Below the pieces are notes generated by a model, which worked only from the letters and a program-made list of their open reading frames with translations, did no database searches and was not told the DNA's origin. A stretch of 5,556 nucleotides of DNA from Planctomycetaceae bacterium (GTDB lineage: Bacteria > Planctomycetota > Planctomycetia > Planctomycetales > Planctomycetaceae): contig JAGQQT010000297.1 of the NCBI GenBank assembly GCA_020426065.1, positions 1 through 5,556 of the forward strand. Direction: 5' to 3'. Positions 1 to 5,556 of this stretch are shown one piece after another. The position numbers and the translations under genes were made by a program. Position 1 is the stretch's first letter; the number at the start of each line of letters is the position of its first letter.

Positions 1-1325
1 CCTTCTACGGCATGTCCACATTCGAAGGGCCTTTGCTCTCAGTCAAAGCAGTCAACTCACTCTCGCACTATTCTGACTGGACGATCGCCCATGTTCACAG
101 CGGAGCACTCGGCTGGAACGGCTTTATGACGTTCGGAATGATCTACTGGCTGCTCCCCCGGATCTTCCAGACAGAGCTTTACAGCAAGAAAATGGCTGAA
201 TGGCATGTCTGGCTGGGAACTTCCGGCATTCTGTTATACATCGTTCCGATTTACTGGGCAGGCATTACCCAGGGGTTGATGTGGCTGGCTCTGAATGAAA
301 CCGGTCAGTTGAAATATACCGATTTCGTGGAAACGACCCAGACGCTGATTCCGTTCTACTGGTTACGTGTGCTGGGAGGCTTGCTCTACATCTCAGGCGC
401 AGGTCTGATGGCTGTCAACTTTGCCCAGACCTGGGCACGGCGAGCCAAGGTTTACGATAACCCGGTCTACCATGCCGCTCCACTTTCGAAGAACTATGTC
501 GATCCACCGATTCCAGAGTCCGAACTGACAGCGGTGTTGAATGTCGGGAAAAAACTGGATGTCTGGTCGAAACTGACCTGGCATCGCCGCTGGGAACGGA
601 TGCCGCTGTACTTCACGATCTGGGTGTTTGTCTCGGTGGTTGTGGCTTCATTGTTCGAAATTATTCCGACATTCCTGATTCGTTCCAATGTCCCCACCAT
701 AGCCACAGTTGAGCCTTACACACCGCTCGAACTGGCTGGTCGCGATCTTTACGTTTCGGAAGGCTGCTATAACTGTCACTCCCAGATGATCCGCCCGATC
801 ATGGGAGATACAAAGCGGTACGGCGAGTACTCAAAGCCGGGTGAATTTGTTTACGATCATCCGTTCCAGTGGGGCTCCCGCCGGATTGGTCCGGATCTGG
901 CCCGCGAAGGGGGTAAGCAGTCTCATTTGTGGCATCTCACTCACTTCCGCAATCCAAGTGGTTTCATCAAGGGTTCGATGATGCCCTCCTATCAGCATCT
1001 GGAAACGAAAACCTTGAACTTCAGTTCCATTCCTGCACGTGTCAAAGCAGCCAATATTCTGGGGGCTCCATATTCTGAGGAAGTGCTGAACGATTCGATC
1101 GAGGTTGCCCGGAAACAGGCCGACAAGATCGCGAAGGAAATTGTTGCCCAGGAAGGTCCGGAAGGGCTGGCCGACAAGCAGGTGGTGGCGATGATTGCCT
1201 ACCTGCAGCGGCTGGGGACAGATTTGTTCAAAACGCCTCCCGCACCTGCACCAGTTGAAGGCGAAGCAGAAGCTGGACAGACCGCTGCTGCTCCTGATGC
1301 AACACCCGAAGAGGAACACAAATGA
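1..1325 (+). CDS. ccoNO: cbb3-type cytochrome c oxidase subunits I/II fusion (CcoNO), 3' part
   Basis: Partial at the 5' end: the frame is open from base 3, and the ATG at base 12 is an internal Met, not the start. The first ~145 codons are the C-terminal end of CcoN, the O2-reducing subunit. They include the STFEGP motif with its conserved Glu and HVHSGALGW (His codons at 90 and 96), whose two His ligate heme b3 and low-spin heme b, plus three membrane segments. A hydrophilic linker (about 440-590) leads without a stop into CcoO. This part has one membrane anchor (about 609-670), the heme c motif CYNCH (765-779), HPFQWGSRRIGPDLAREGG, and MMPSY with the likely axial Met (978-983). Electrons pass from CcoP through the CcoO heme to the CcoN hemes. 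The protein ends in a Pro/Ala/Glu-rich tail. The CuB His ligands and the Tyr of the His-Tyr cross-link lie upstream, outside the window. CcoNO fusions are known in some phyla. The family call is very secure. Confidence 0.96.
   Translation, partial: FYGMSTFEGPLLSVKAVNSLSHYSDWTIAHVHSGALGWNGFMTFGMIYWLLPRIFQTELYSKKMAEWHVWLGTSGILLYIVPIYWAGITQGLMWLALNETGQLKYTDFVETTQTLIPFYWLRVLGGLLYISGAGLMAVNFAQTWARRAKVYDNPVYHAAPLSKNYVDPPIPESELTAVLNVGKKLDVWSKLTWHRRWERMPLYFTIWVFVSVVVASLFEIIPTFLIRSNVPTIATVEPYTPLELAGRDLYVSEGCYNCHSQMIRPIMGDTKRYGEYSKPGEFVYDHPFQWGSRRIGPDLAREGGKQSHLWHLTHFRNPSGFIKGSMMPSYQHLETKTLNFSSIPARVKAANILGAPYSEEVLNDSIEVARKQADKIAKEIVAQEGPEGLADKQVVAMIAYLQRLGTDLFKTPPAPAPVEGEAEAGQTAAAPDATPEEEHK
1311..1315 (+). 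promoter_or_regulatory. Shine-Dalgarno site for ccoQ
   Basis: GAGGA lies 6 bases before the ATG at 1322, inside the end of the CcoNO coding sequence. It supports the small ccoQ reading frame as a translated gene and fixes its start at the ATGA overlap. Confidence 0.7.
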
Positions 1326-1495
1326 TTGGAGATGTATTACAGCATTTCAGTTATTCGTTGATGGCAACGGTCGCGCTGCTGCTGTTTTTAAGCTCATTTC
1401 TGGCTGTCTGTTTACGAACCTACCTGACCACGTCACAAATCACCGACGAACAGGCTTCGATTCCTTTGTCGGATGGAAAAAGGCTTGACTCATGA
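1322..1495 (+). CDS. ccoQ: CcoQ/FixQ-like small membrane subunit of cbb3 oxidase
   Basis: A 57-residue frame, easily missed because of its size. The start ATG overlaps the CcoNO stop (ATGA at 1322-1325) and its stop overlaps the ccoP start (ATGA at 1492-1495), so it fills exactly the gap between the two subunit genes. A GAGGA ribosome site sits 6 bases upstream. The protein has a short N-terminus, one hydrophobic helix (about residues 13-33: LMATVALLLFLSSFLAVCL) and a short polar tail containing ASIPLSDG, which resembles the 'PL-acidic' ending of FixQ/CcoQ proteins. CcoQ proteins stabilise the association of CcoP with the CcoNO core. Sequence similarity at this length is weak, so the call rests mainly on position, size, topology and the tail motif. 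A generic small membrane subunit peculiar to this lineage is the alternative. Confidence 0.8.
   Translation: MIGDVLQHFSYSLMATVALLLFLSSFLAVCLRTYLTTSQITDEQASIPLSDGKRLDS
1477..1483 (+). promoter_or_regulatory. Shine-Dalgarno site for ccoP
   Basis: AAAAAGG lies 8 bases before the ATG at 1492. It favours that start over the in-frame ATG at 1531 (Met14), which also lies ahead of the conserved CcoP N-terminal motif. Confidence 0.55.
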
Positions 1496-2100
1496 ATGAT
1501 CCCATCCTGCATCCCCAGGTTGCTGACCAGATGACTGATCACAACTACGATGGCATCCAGGAATACGATAATCCCATGCCGGGATGGTGGAAGATGATAT
1601 TTCTGGGCACTATCGTTTATTCAGTGCTCTATATGTATTACTACCATAACGGCAAGGTGACTCGTTCGATTCACAGCGATTACCAGGCGGCCGTTGCGGC
1701 GAATCTCCGTCTGCAGTTTGCTGAGATTGGAGAATTGACGCCCGATGCCAAAACCATCATGCAGTACGTGGATGATCCTAAGTGGAGCGTGGTGGGGAAA
1801 TCGGTCTTCTCCACTCACTGTGTGTCCTGTCATGGCGCAAATGGTGAGGGGAAAGTTGGTCCGAACCTGACTGATGATTTATGGAAAAATGTCAAGAATG
1901 TGGACGATATTGCGAAGGTGATTCTGGAGGGAGCTAACAATAATGCCATGCCCGCCTGGAGAACCCGGTTGCACATCAATGAAGCCGTGCTGGTCTCATC
2001 TTATGTGGCTTCATTAAGGGGATCGAATCCAGCTGGAGCCAAGCCACCCATCACCGGTGAAAAACCAATTCCTCCCTGGAGTGCCACTCCACAAAATTGA
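1492..2100 (+). CDS. ccoP: cbb3-type cytochrome c oxidase subunit III (CcoP), mono-heme form
   Basis: This 202-residue membrane-anchored cytochrome c passes electrons from the respiratory chain to CcoO. The N-terminal family signature is clear: HNYDGIQEYDNPMPGWW (residues 17-33), followed directly by one membrane helix (about 33-51). The rest should face the periplasm: a linker of about 50 residues, then one cytochrome c domain with CVSCH at residues 110-114 (bases 1819-1833), GEGKVGPNLTDDLW, and the likely axial Met in NAMPAW (Met153). The C-terminus is Pro-rich. Proteobacterial CcoP proteins are about 300 residues with two CxxCH motifs; this one has a single motif and is correspondingly short, with no sign of a frameshift or deletion scar. 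Its start overlaps the ccoQ stop by 4 bases. The family call is secure. Confidence 0.95.
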   Translation: MNDPILHPQVADQMTDHNYDGIQEYDNPMPGWWKMIFLGTIVYSVLYMYYYHNGKVTRSIHSDYQAAVAANLRLQFAEIGELTPDAKTIMQYVDDPKWSVVGKSVFSTHCVSCHGANGEGKVGPNLTDDLWKNVKNVDDIAKVILEGANNNAMPAWRTRLHINEAVLVSSYVASLRGSNPAGAKPPITGEKPIPPWSATPQN

Positions 2101-2110
2101 TTTATGAATC

Positions 2111-3493
2111 ATGAGCTCTTCCATCCTCCAACCTGATGAACATGTCCTGACGACTCTGGAAAAAGACGGCTCACGTCGCTGGCTGTTTCCAAAGCTCTCC
2201 AGGGGGTATTACTGGAGAGTACGCCAGCTTGTGGGATTCCTGCTGATTGCGGTATTCGTCATCATTCCCCATCTGAAGAGTAACGGCAAGCCACTGTTTC
2301 TCCTGGATATCACCCAGCGGAAGTTCATTCTGTTTGGAACAACATTCCTGCCCACAGATACGCTGATGATGGCGTTGCTGATGGTCAGTCTGTTTCTGGG
2401 AATCTTCCTGCTGACGGCCATCTTTGGACGGGTCTGGTGTGGCTGGGCCTGTCCTCAGACTGTGTATCTGGAATTTGTCTATCGGCCGATCGAGCGTTTC
2501 TTTCTGGGGACGACTGGTCGTGGAGGTGTACCGAGCAAGAAGGTAGCACCCTGGCGCTACGCGGCGATGTACCTTGCCTTCTTCGTGATTTCACTGGGAC
2601 TGGCACATACATTTCTCGCCTATTTTGTCGGTGTGGATCGATTGCAGGTCTGGGTGACGCAGTCACCCCTGGAACATCCTGGTCCGTTCGTGGTGATGGC
2701 CTTCACGACAGTGCTGATGATGTTTGACTTCTGTTTCTTTCGAGAGCAGATGTGCCTGATTGCCTGTCCTTATGGCCGTTTTCAGTCAGTTTTGCTGGAC
2801 CGCAACTCACTGATTGTGGCCTATGACCGGAATCGCGGGGAGCCACGTGGCCATGTCAGCAAATCATTGCCCGTTGTGGATAACCAGTTGGGTGATTGCG
2901 TTGACTGCGGCTTGTGCGTGAAGACGTGTCCCACTGGAATTGATATTCGCGACGGGCTGCAGATGGAGTGCATCCACTGTACCCAGTGTATAGATGCCTG
3001 TAATGATGTCATGACCCGGGTGAATCGACCTCAGGGACTGATCCGGTATTCGAGCCAGAATCAGGTCGATGGCCAGAAGTCGAGCATGATTCGGGCGCGG
3101 GTCGTGATCTATCCACTGATGTTGACTATCTTCCTGGGGCTGTTTTTCTGGAACCTGTCTCAACTCAAATCGTTCAATGCGACTCTGCTGCGAAATTTCG
3201 GTCTGCCATTTACTGTGACAGAGGAAGGGCTGATTGCGAATTCACTGCGGATTCGAATTGTGAACCGTCTCGAAACGGAAGATCAATTCACGATCAGTGT
3301 GGTTTCCCCTCCTGAGGTGAAGATGGACGTGGAAAACCCCGTTACCATTGCGGCTGACAAGGATCAGATGGTTTCTGTGTATGTGACGGCACCGAAATCA
3401 AGCTTTAAAGTCGGCCAGATTTCCGCTGAATTTCTGATTCAGAGTCAAGCGGGTGATCAAAGGAAAGTCCAATGTCTGCTACTGGGACCGTAA
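2111..3493 (+). CDS. ccoG: CcoG/RdxA-family cbb3 oxidase accessory protein (membrane 2x[4Fe-4S], Cu(II) reductase family)
   Basis: The protein has 460 residues, the normal family length. The N-terminal LEKDGSRRWLFPK and NGKPLFLLDI are classic CcoG motifs. Membrane segments lie around 39-53, 84-105, 150-173, 192-210 and 329-348. Conserved cysteine sites are GRVWCGWACPQ (C110, C114) and CLIACPYGRFQ (C215, C219). The ferredoxin-like domain has two CxxCxxCxxxC clusters, C263/C266/C269/C273 and C287/C290/C293/C297 (bases 2897-3001), enough for two [4Fe-4S] centres. Residues ~365-460 form the Ig-like FixG C-terminal domain. CcoG of Rhodobacter has been reported to reduce Cu(II) to Cu(I) for CuB insertion; that function is transferred here by homology. 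The start at 2111 is the first ATG after an in-frame TGA at 2105-2107. There is no convincing Shine-Dalgarno, so coupling to ccoP translation 10 bases upstream is likely. Confidence 0.96.
   Translation: MSSSILQPDEHVLTTLEKDGSRRWLFPKLSRGYYWRVRQLVGFLLIAVFVIIPHLKSNGKPLFLLDITQRKFILFGTTFLPTDTLMMALLMVSLFLGIFLLTAIFGRVWCGWACPQTVYLEFVYRPIERFFLGTTGRGGVPSKKVAPWRYAAMYLAFFVISLGLAHTFLAYFVGVDRLQVWVTQSPLEHPGPFVVMAFTTVLMMFDFCFFREQMCLIACPYGRFQSVLLDRNSLIVAYDRNRGEPRGHVSKSLPVVDNQLGDCVDCGLCVKTCPTGIDIRDGLQMECIHCTQCIDACNDVMTRVNRPQGLIRYSSQNQVDGQKSSMIRARVVIYPLMLTIFLGLFFWNLSQLKSFNATLLRNFGLPFTVTEEGLIANSLRIRIVNRLETEDQFTISVVSPPEVKMDVENPVTIAADKDQMVSVYVTAPKSSFKVGQISAEFLIQSQAGDQRKVQCLLLGP
3459..3466 (+). promoter_or_regulatory. 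Shine-Dalgarno site for fixH
   Basis: AAAGGAAA, with GGA at 3462-3464, lies 7 bases before the ATG at 3472 and inside the end of ccoG. It supports the start that gives a 22-base overlap with ccoG. Confidence 0.75.
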
Positions 3494-4026
3494 GCAACTT
3501 AATTGAACAACAGGAACGCAGCAGTCGCTGGACGTGGGGGCTGATCATCATTGGTCTGCTGCTCTTCCAGATCATCAGTTGCGTGATCGCGGCCTGGCTG
3601 GCGATTGGTTCTGAAGCGACCGCTGTTGTCCCCAACTATCACCAGAAAGCTCTCGACTGGGACAGACAACAGGCACTGCTGGCTGCCTCAGTGAAATTGA
3701 ACTGGCAGGAAGAACTTGCCGTCACACCACTGTTGTCAGCCGAGTCAGGTTATGACGTGGTGCTGGGACTGAAAGACAGTGAGAATCAGCCAGTACAACT
3801 GGATGTGGCGGTTGTTCAGGCAACGAGTTATCACGGAGTTCCGCAAACGATTGAGCTGGAACTGGTTTCGCTGGGACGAGGTCATTACAGCACCCAAACC
3901 GATCAACTTCATCCTGGAATGTGGGAACTGATCATCAAGGCTCAGCGAGGAGCGGATCAGTTTACCCGCACCCTGACTTACCAGGTGCCTGCCAGCTCAG
4001 CCACTTCGGGAGCGAATACGCCATGA
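3472..4026 (+). CDS. ccoH: FixH/CcoH-family cbb3 oxidase assembly protein
   Basis: This 184-residue protein has a short polar N-terminus, one membrane helix (about residues 21-45) and a periplasmic domain predicted to be mostly beta-strand. Directly after the helix comes VVPNYHQKALDWD (52-64), matching the 'PNYYEKAL-W/YD' signature of FixH proteins. Later strands (QPVQLDVAVVQ, QTIELELVSLGRGHYS, GMWELIIKAQRG) fit the family's Ig-like fold. FixH/CcoH is needed for stable assembly of the cbb3 complex and has been found associated with CcoN in other bacteria. The start overlaps ccoG by 22 bases and is backed by a good ribosome site. The stop overlaps the next start in ATGA. Similarity in this family is loose, but position directly after ccoG makes the call firm. 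Confidence 0.9.
   Translation: MSATGTVSNLIEQQERSSRWTWGLIIIGLLLFQIISCVIAAWLAIGSEATAVVPNYHQKALDWDRQQALLAASVKLNWQEELAVTPLLSAESGYDVVLGLKDSENQPVQLDVAVVQATSYHGVPQTIELELVSLGRGHYSTQTDQLHPGMWELIIKAQRGADQFTRTLTYQVPASSATSGANTP
4008..4012 (+). promoter_or_regulatory. probable Shine-Dalgarno site for the SafE-like gene
   Basis: GGGAG lies 10 bases before the ATG at 4023, at the long end of useful spacing. Together with the ATGA overlap it favours 4023 over the longer in-frame ATG at 3921. Confidence 0.45.
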
Positions 4027-4847
4027 CGGCTGCGCAGTTCTCTTTGCTGACAGGAATTGTCATTGCCAGTCTGATTGGCAGTGGTCATTGCGTGGGCATG
4101 TGTGGCCCGTTTGCGATCCTGGCTGTCGGGCCGGCTGATGCTTCCCGCAAAGCATCTCTACTGAATCTGATTCGTTATCACCTGGGACGAGGTTTTACCT
4201 ACCTGTTTCTGGGAGCGGTTGCGGGCGTGGCCGGAGCTGCTCTCAACTTTGGTGGACAACTGGCTGGCTGGCAGCAGGCGGCTGCTTGGATCACTGGCGG
4301 GGGGATGATTCTGTTCGGGAGTCTGGCGCTGTTGCGACTCTCTCGCTGGGGCAATGTGCATTTCAACGCACCTGCATTTGTTGGGCAAGCCGTCAAGAAA
4401 ATGTTTCGCGTGGCTCAGCGGGTGCCGGCATTCTGGCGACCGCTTGCGGTGGGTGGTGTGACCGGATTTTTGCCGTGCGGGTGGCTTTATGCATTCCTGC
4501 TGCTGGCTGTCGGGACATCCTCCTCCCTAATGGGCATGGCGGTGATGGGAGCATTCTGGCTGGGAACCATTCCTTCGCTTTCCCTGGTAACTCTGGGACT
4601 CAATCAGTTGCGACCATCCTGGAAACGCTGGGTTCCCCATTTTACTGCGATGCTGCTGGTCGTGTCTGGTATGTTGACCATTACGTTTCGCACAGCTGCC
4701 GATTTTTCTTCTCTGGATCAGGTCCAGAAGGAAACGACTAACCAGGAGGAGTTGCTGGAATCGATTCAGACTGCTCCCCTTCCCTGCTGCCATTCGGTTC
4801 CAGAATCAGACAATTCGGGGAAACCGGCATGTTGTCAACCGAAGTAG
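4023..4847 (+). CDS. SafE/DsbD_2-family six-helix membrane protein of the cbb3 cluster, with Cys/His-rich tail
   Basis: The protein has 274 residues from the ATG that overlaps the fixH stop (ATGA). An upstream in-frame ATG at 3921 would add 34 polar residues read in a shadow frame of fixH and is rejected. The motif GSGHCVGMCGPF (19-30) in helix 1, YHLGRGFTYLFLGAVAG (52-68), and TGFLPCGWLYAF (147-158) in helix 4 are typical of proteins named 'sulfite exporter TauE/SafE' or DsbD_2 transmembrane domain. About six helices: 5-28, 55-76, 85-104, 144-165, 168-192, 205-222. Basic loops (42-56, 105-139, 197-202) suggest N- and C-termini outside. Helix 1 and helix 4 cysteines recall CcdA-type thiol-relay proteins, so a thiol or metal role is more plausible than sulfite export; this is inference. 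The tail holds CCH (255-257) and CC (270-271). Such genes commonly follow fixH in cbb3 clusters. Confidence 0.85.
   Translation: MTAAQFSLLTGIVIASLIGSGHCVGMCGPFAILAVGPADASRKASLLNLIRYHLGRGFTYLFLGAVAGVAGAALNFGGQLAGWQQAAAWITGGGMILFGSLALLRLSRWGNVHFNAPAFVGQAVKKMFRVAQRVPAFWRPLAVGGVTGFLPCGWLYAFLLLAVGTSSSLMGMAVMGAFWLGTIPSLSLVTLGLNQLRPSWKRWVPHFTAMLLVVSGMLTITFRTAADFSSLDQVQKETTNQEELLESIQTAPLPCCHSVPESDNSGKPACCQPK
4817..4821 (+). promoter_or_regulatory. Shine-Dalgarno site for ccoI
   Basis: GGGGA lies 7 bases before the ATG at 4829, within the end of the SafE-like gene. It decides the ccoI start and the 19-base overlap. Confidence 0.65.
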
Positions 4848-5556
4848 ATTCCCCGGAAGGCTCCTCTCAAATCGAAACTGGTTCCACAGAGTCGATCTGC
4901 ATCCACTGTGGCCTGACAGTTCCGGAAACCCGAAAATCATCTGCCCGGCAAAAGTCATTCTGCTGTAACGGTTGCGAGGTGGCCTACGCCATTCTGCACG
5001 AAGATGACGAGCTGATCGAATCCTGGCAGGCTCGTCCGGCCAGCGAATGGGAGTTGGACTTTCACGAATTCGATCATCCCAGTTTTCAGGAGGTTCATTC
5101 GCGTGAACTGGCGGAGAACCTGCGTGAGACTCAACTGCAGTTGTCCGGCATTTACTGCTTCAGCTGTCTGTTCGCGATCGAAAAACTGCCCCGCTTTCTG
5201 TCCGGAGTTCGCGAAGCCCGTGTGAACATGGCCAGTTCCCGGGTGACCTTGATCTGGGATCCAGAACTGATTTCGCTCTCCTCGATCGCCCATACACTGC
5301 ATCGGATGGGATACCGCCCCTTTCCCCTGAATGACCAGCAGCAGGAGATCCAGGAGCGGAATGAGAATCGTCAGGAACTGATTCGGCTCGCGGTTGCGGG
5401 TGCCTGCGCCGGAAACGCGATGTTGCTGGCGTTGGCGCTCTACCACGGACTGTTTCTGGGAATGGCCTCTGAATTCCGGGTGATGTTTGAACTCCTCGGG
5501 ATGGGAATCGCTTTGATTTCGCTGGTTTGGCCTGGCAGGGTTTTCTTTCTGAATGC
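4829..5556 (+). CDS. ccoI: CcoI/FixI-type copper-translocating P1B-ATPase, N-terminal part
   Basis: Partial: 242 codons are visible and the frame runs off the window's right edge. The N-terminal region holds CIHCG (C24, C27) and CCNGCEVAY (C45, C46, C49), the Cys-rich metal-binding domain typical of FixI/CcoI-class ATPases. A heavy-metal-associated domain follows (about residues 101-168) with LSGIYCFSC (CxxC at C110/C113), REARVNMASSRVTLIWDP and a closing HRMGYRPFPL. The first two membrane helices start at about 184-210 and 218-240. The CPC transport motif, the DKTGT phosphorylation site and the ATP-binding domain should lie beyond the window. By family knowledge the pump exports Cu(I) from the cytoplasm for the CuB centre of cbb3 oxidase. 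It overlaps the SafE-like gene by 19 bases in another frame. The call as a copper ATPase is strong; assignment to the CcoI subgroup rests on the Cys-rich N-terminus and the operon. Confidence 0.92.
   Translation, partial: MLSTEVDSPEGSSQIETGSTESICIHCGLTVPETRKSSARQKSFCCNGCEVAYAILHEDDELIESWQARPASEWELDFHEFDHPSFQEVHSRELAENLRETQLQLSGIYCFSCLFAIEKLPRFLSGVREARVNMASSRVTLIWDPELISLSSIAHTLHRMGYRPFPLNDQQQEIQERNENRQELIRLAVAGACAGNAMLLALALYHGLFLGMASEFRVMFELLGMGIALISLVWPGRVFFLN

Noticed and set aside
831..1319. Minus-strand open frame of 162 codons opposite CcoO
   Set aside because: It lies wholly antisense to a strongly conserved gene, and its translation has no recognisable domain; it is a codon-bias shadow.
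1195..1488. Plus-strand open frame of 97 codons across the ccoNO end and ccoQ
   Set aside because: It is out of frame with both real genes, lacks a membrane helix or family motif, and has no ribosome site or overlap logic. The ccoQ frame at 1322-1495 explains the region better.
2101..2110. Possible promoter or terminator in the ccoP-ccoG gap
   Set aside because: Ten bases are too few, and no hairpin with a T-run or -35/-10 pair is evident there.
2437..2727. Plus-strand open frame of 96 codons inside ccoG
   Set aside because: It is entirely within the conserved CcoG sequence in another frame. Its cysteines come from the shifted reading and form no known motif.
3921..4022. Longer start (ATG at 3921) for the SafE-like protein
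   Set aside because: The added 34 residues are polar, read through the fixH coding sequence in another frame and match nothing in the family. The ATG at 4023 forms an ATGA overlap and begins just before helix 1.
4286..4741. Plus-strand open frame of 151 codons inside the SafE-like gene
   Set aside because: It is the +1 shadow of a well-conserved six-helix protein, and its translation has no coherent features.
4955..5446. Minus-strand open frame of 163 codons opposite ccoI
   Set aside because: The plus strand here encodes a clear metal-binding and HMA domain. The antisense product is low-complexity and Gln/Arg-rich with no family features.

Overview
The window is one tightly packed, all-plus-strand operon segment for a cbb3-type (C-family) heme-copper oxidase, the high-affinity terminal oxidase used at low oxygen. 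Seven genes are visible and two of them are cut by the window edges. The order is ccoN-ccoO fusion (3' part) – ccoQ – ccoP – ccoG – fixH/ccoH – a SafE/DsbD_2-type membrane protein – ccoI (5' part). The first three encode the oxidase itself. The last four encode assembly factors, most of them tied to copper delivery or maturation.

Layout. Bases 1-1325 encode the end of the catalytic subunit CcoN, with the His-Val-His heme-ligand motif, continuing without a stop into the mono-heme c subunit CcoO. A 57-residue CcoQ-like gene (1322-1495) follows, linked to both neighbours by 4-base ATGA overlaps. CcoP (1492-2100) has one heme c motif rather than the two typical of proteobacterial CcoP. After the only real intergenic gap (10 bases) comes CcoG (2111-3493), a membrane 2x[4Fe-4S] protein related to the RdxA/CcoG Cu(II) reductase. 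FixH (3472-4026), the SafE-like protein (4023-4847) and the N-terminal metal-binding part of the CcoI copper ATPase (4829 to the end) each overlap the preceding gene by 22, 4 and 19 bases.

How they work together. CcoNO, CcoQ and CcoP form the electron path from cytochrome c-type hemes to the heme b/b3-CuB centre. By family knowledge CcoI exports Cu(I), CcoG reduces Cu(II), and FixH/CcoH helps assemble the complex. The SafE-like protein has CcdA-like cysteine positions and a Cys/His-rich tail, so a role in copper or thiol handling is a reasonable inference.

Organism. The CcoNO fusion, the single-heme CcoP and this gene order are found outside classical proteobacterial systems, mainly in Bacteroidota and Planctomycetota. 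The balanced base composition and CTG-rich leucine usage favour a planctomycete (Gimesia/Rubinisphaera-like). This is a judgement from memory, not a search. No promoter, terminator, RNA gene, mobile element, repeat array or CRISPR was seen. There is no unannotated stretch longer than 10 bases. I see no wholly undescribed system; the interest lies in the variant architecture of a known one.
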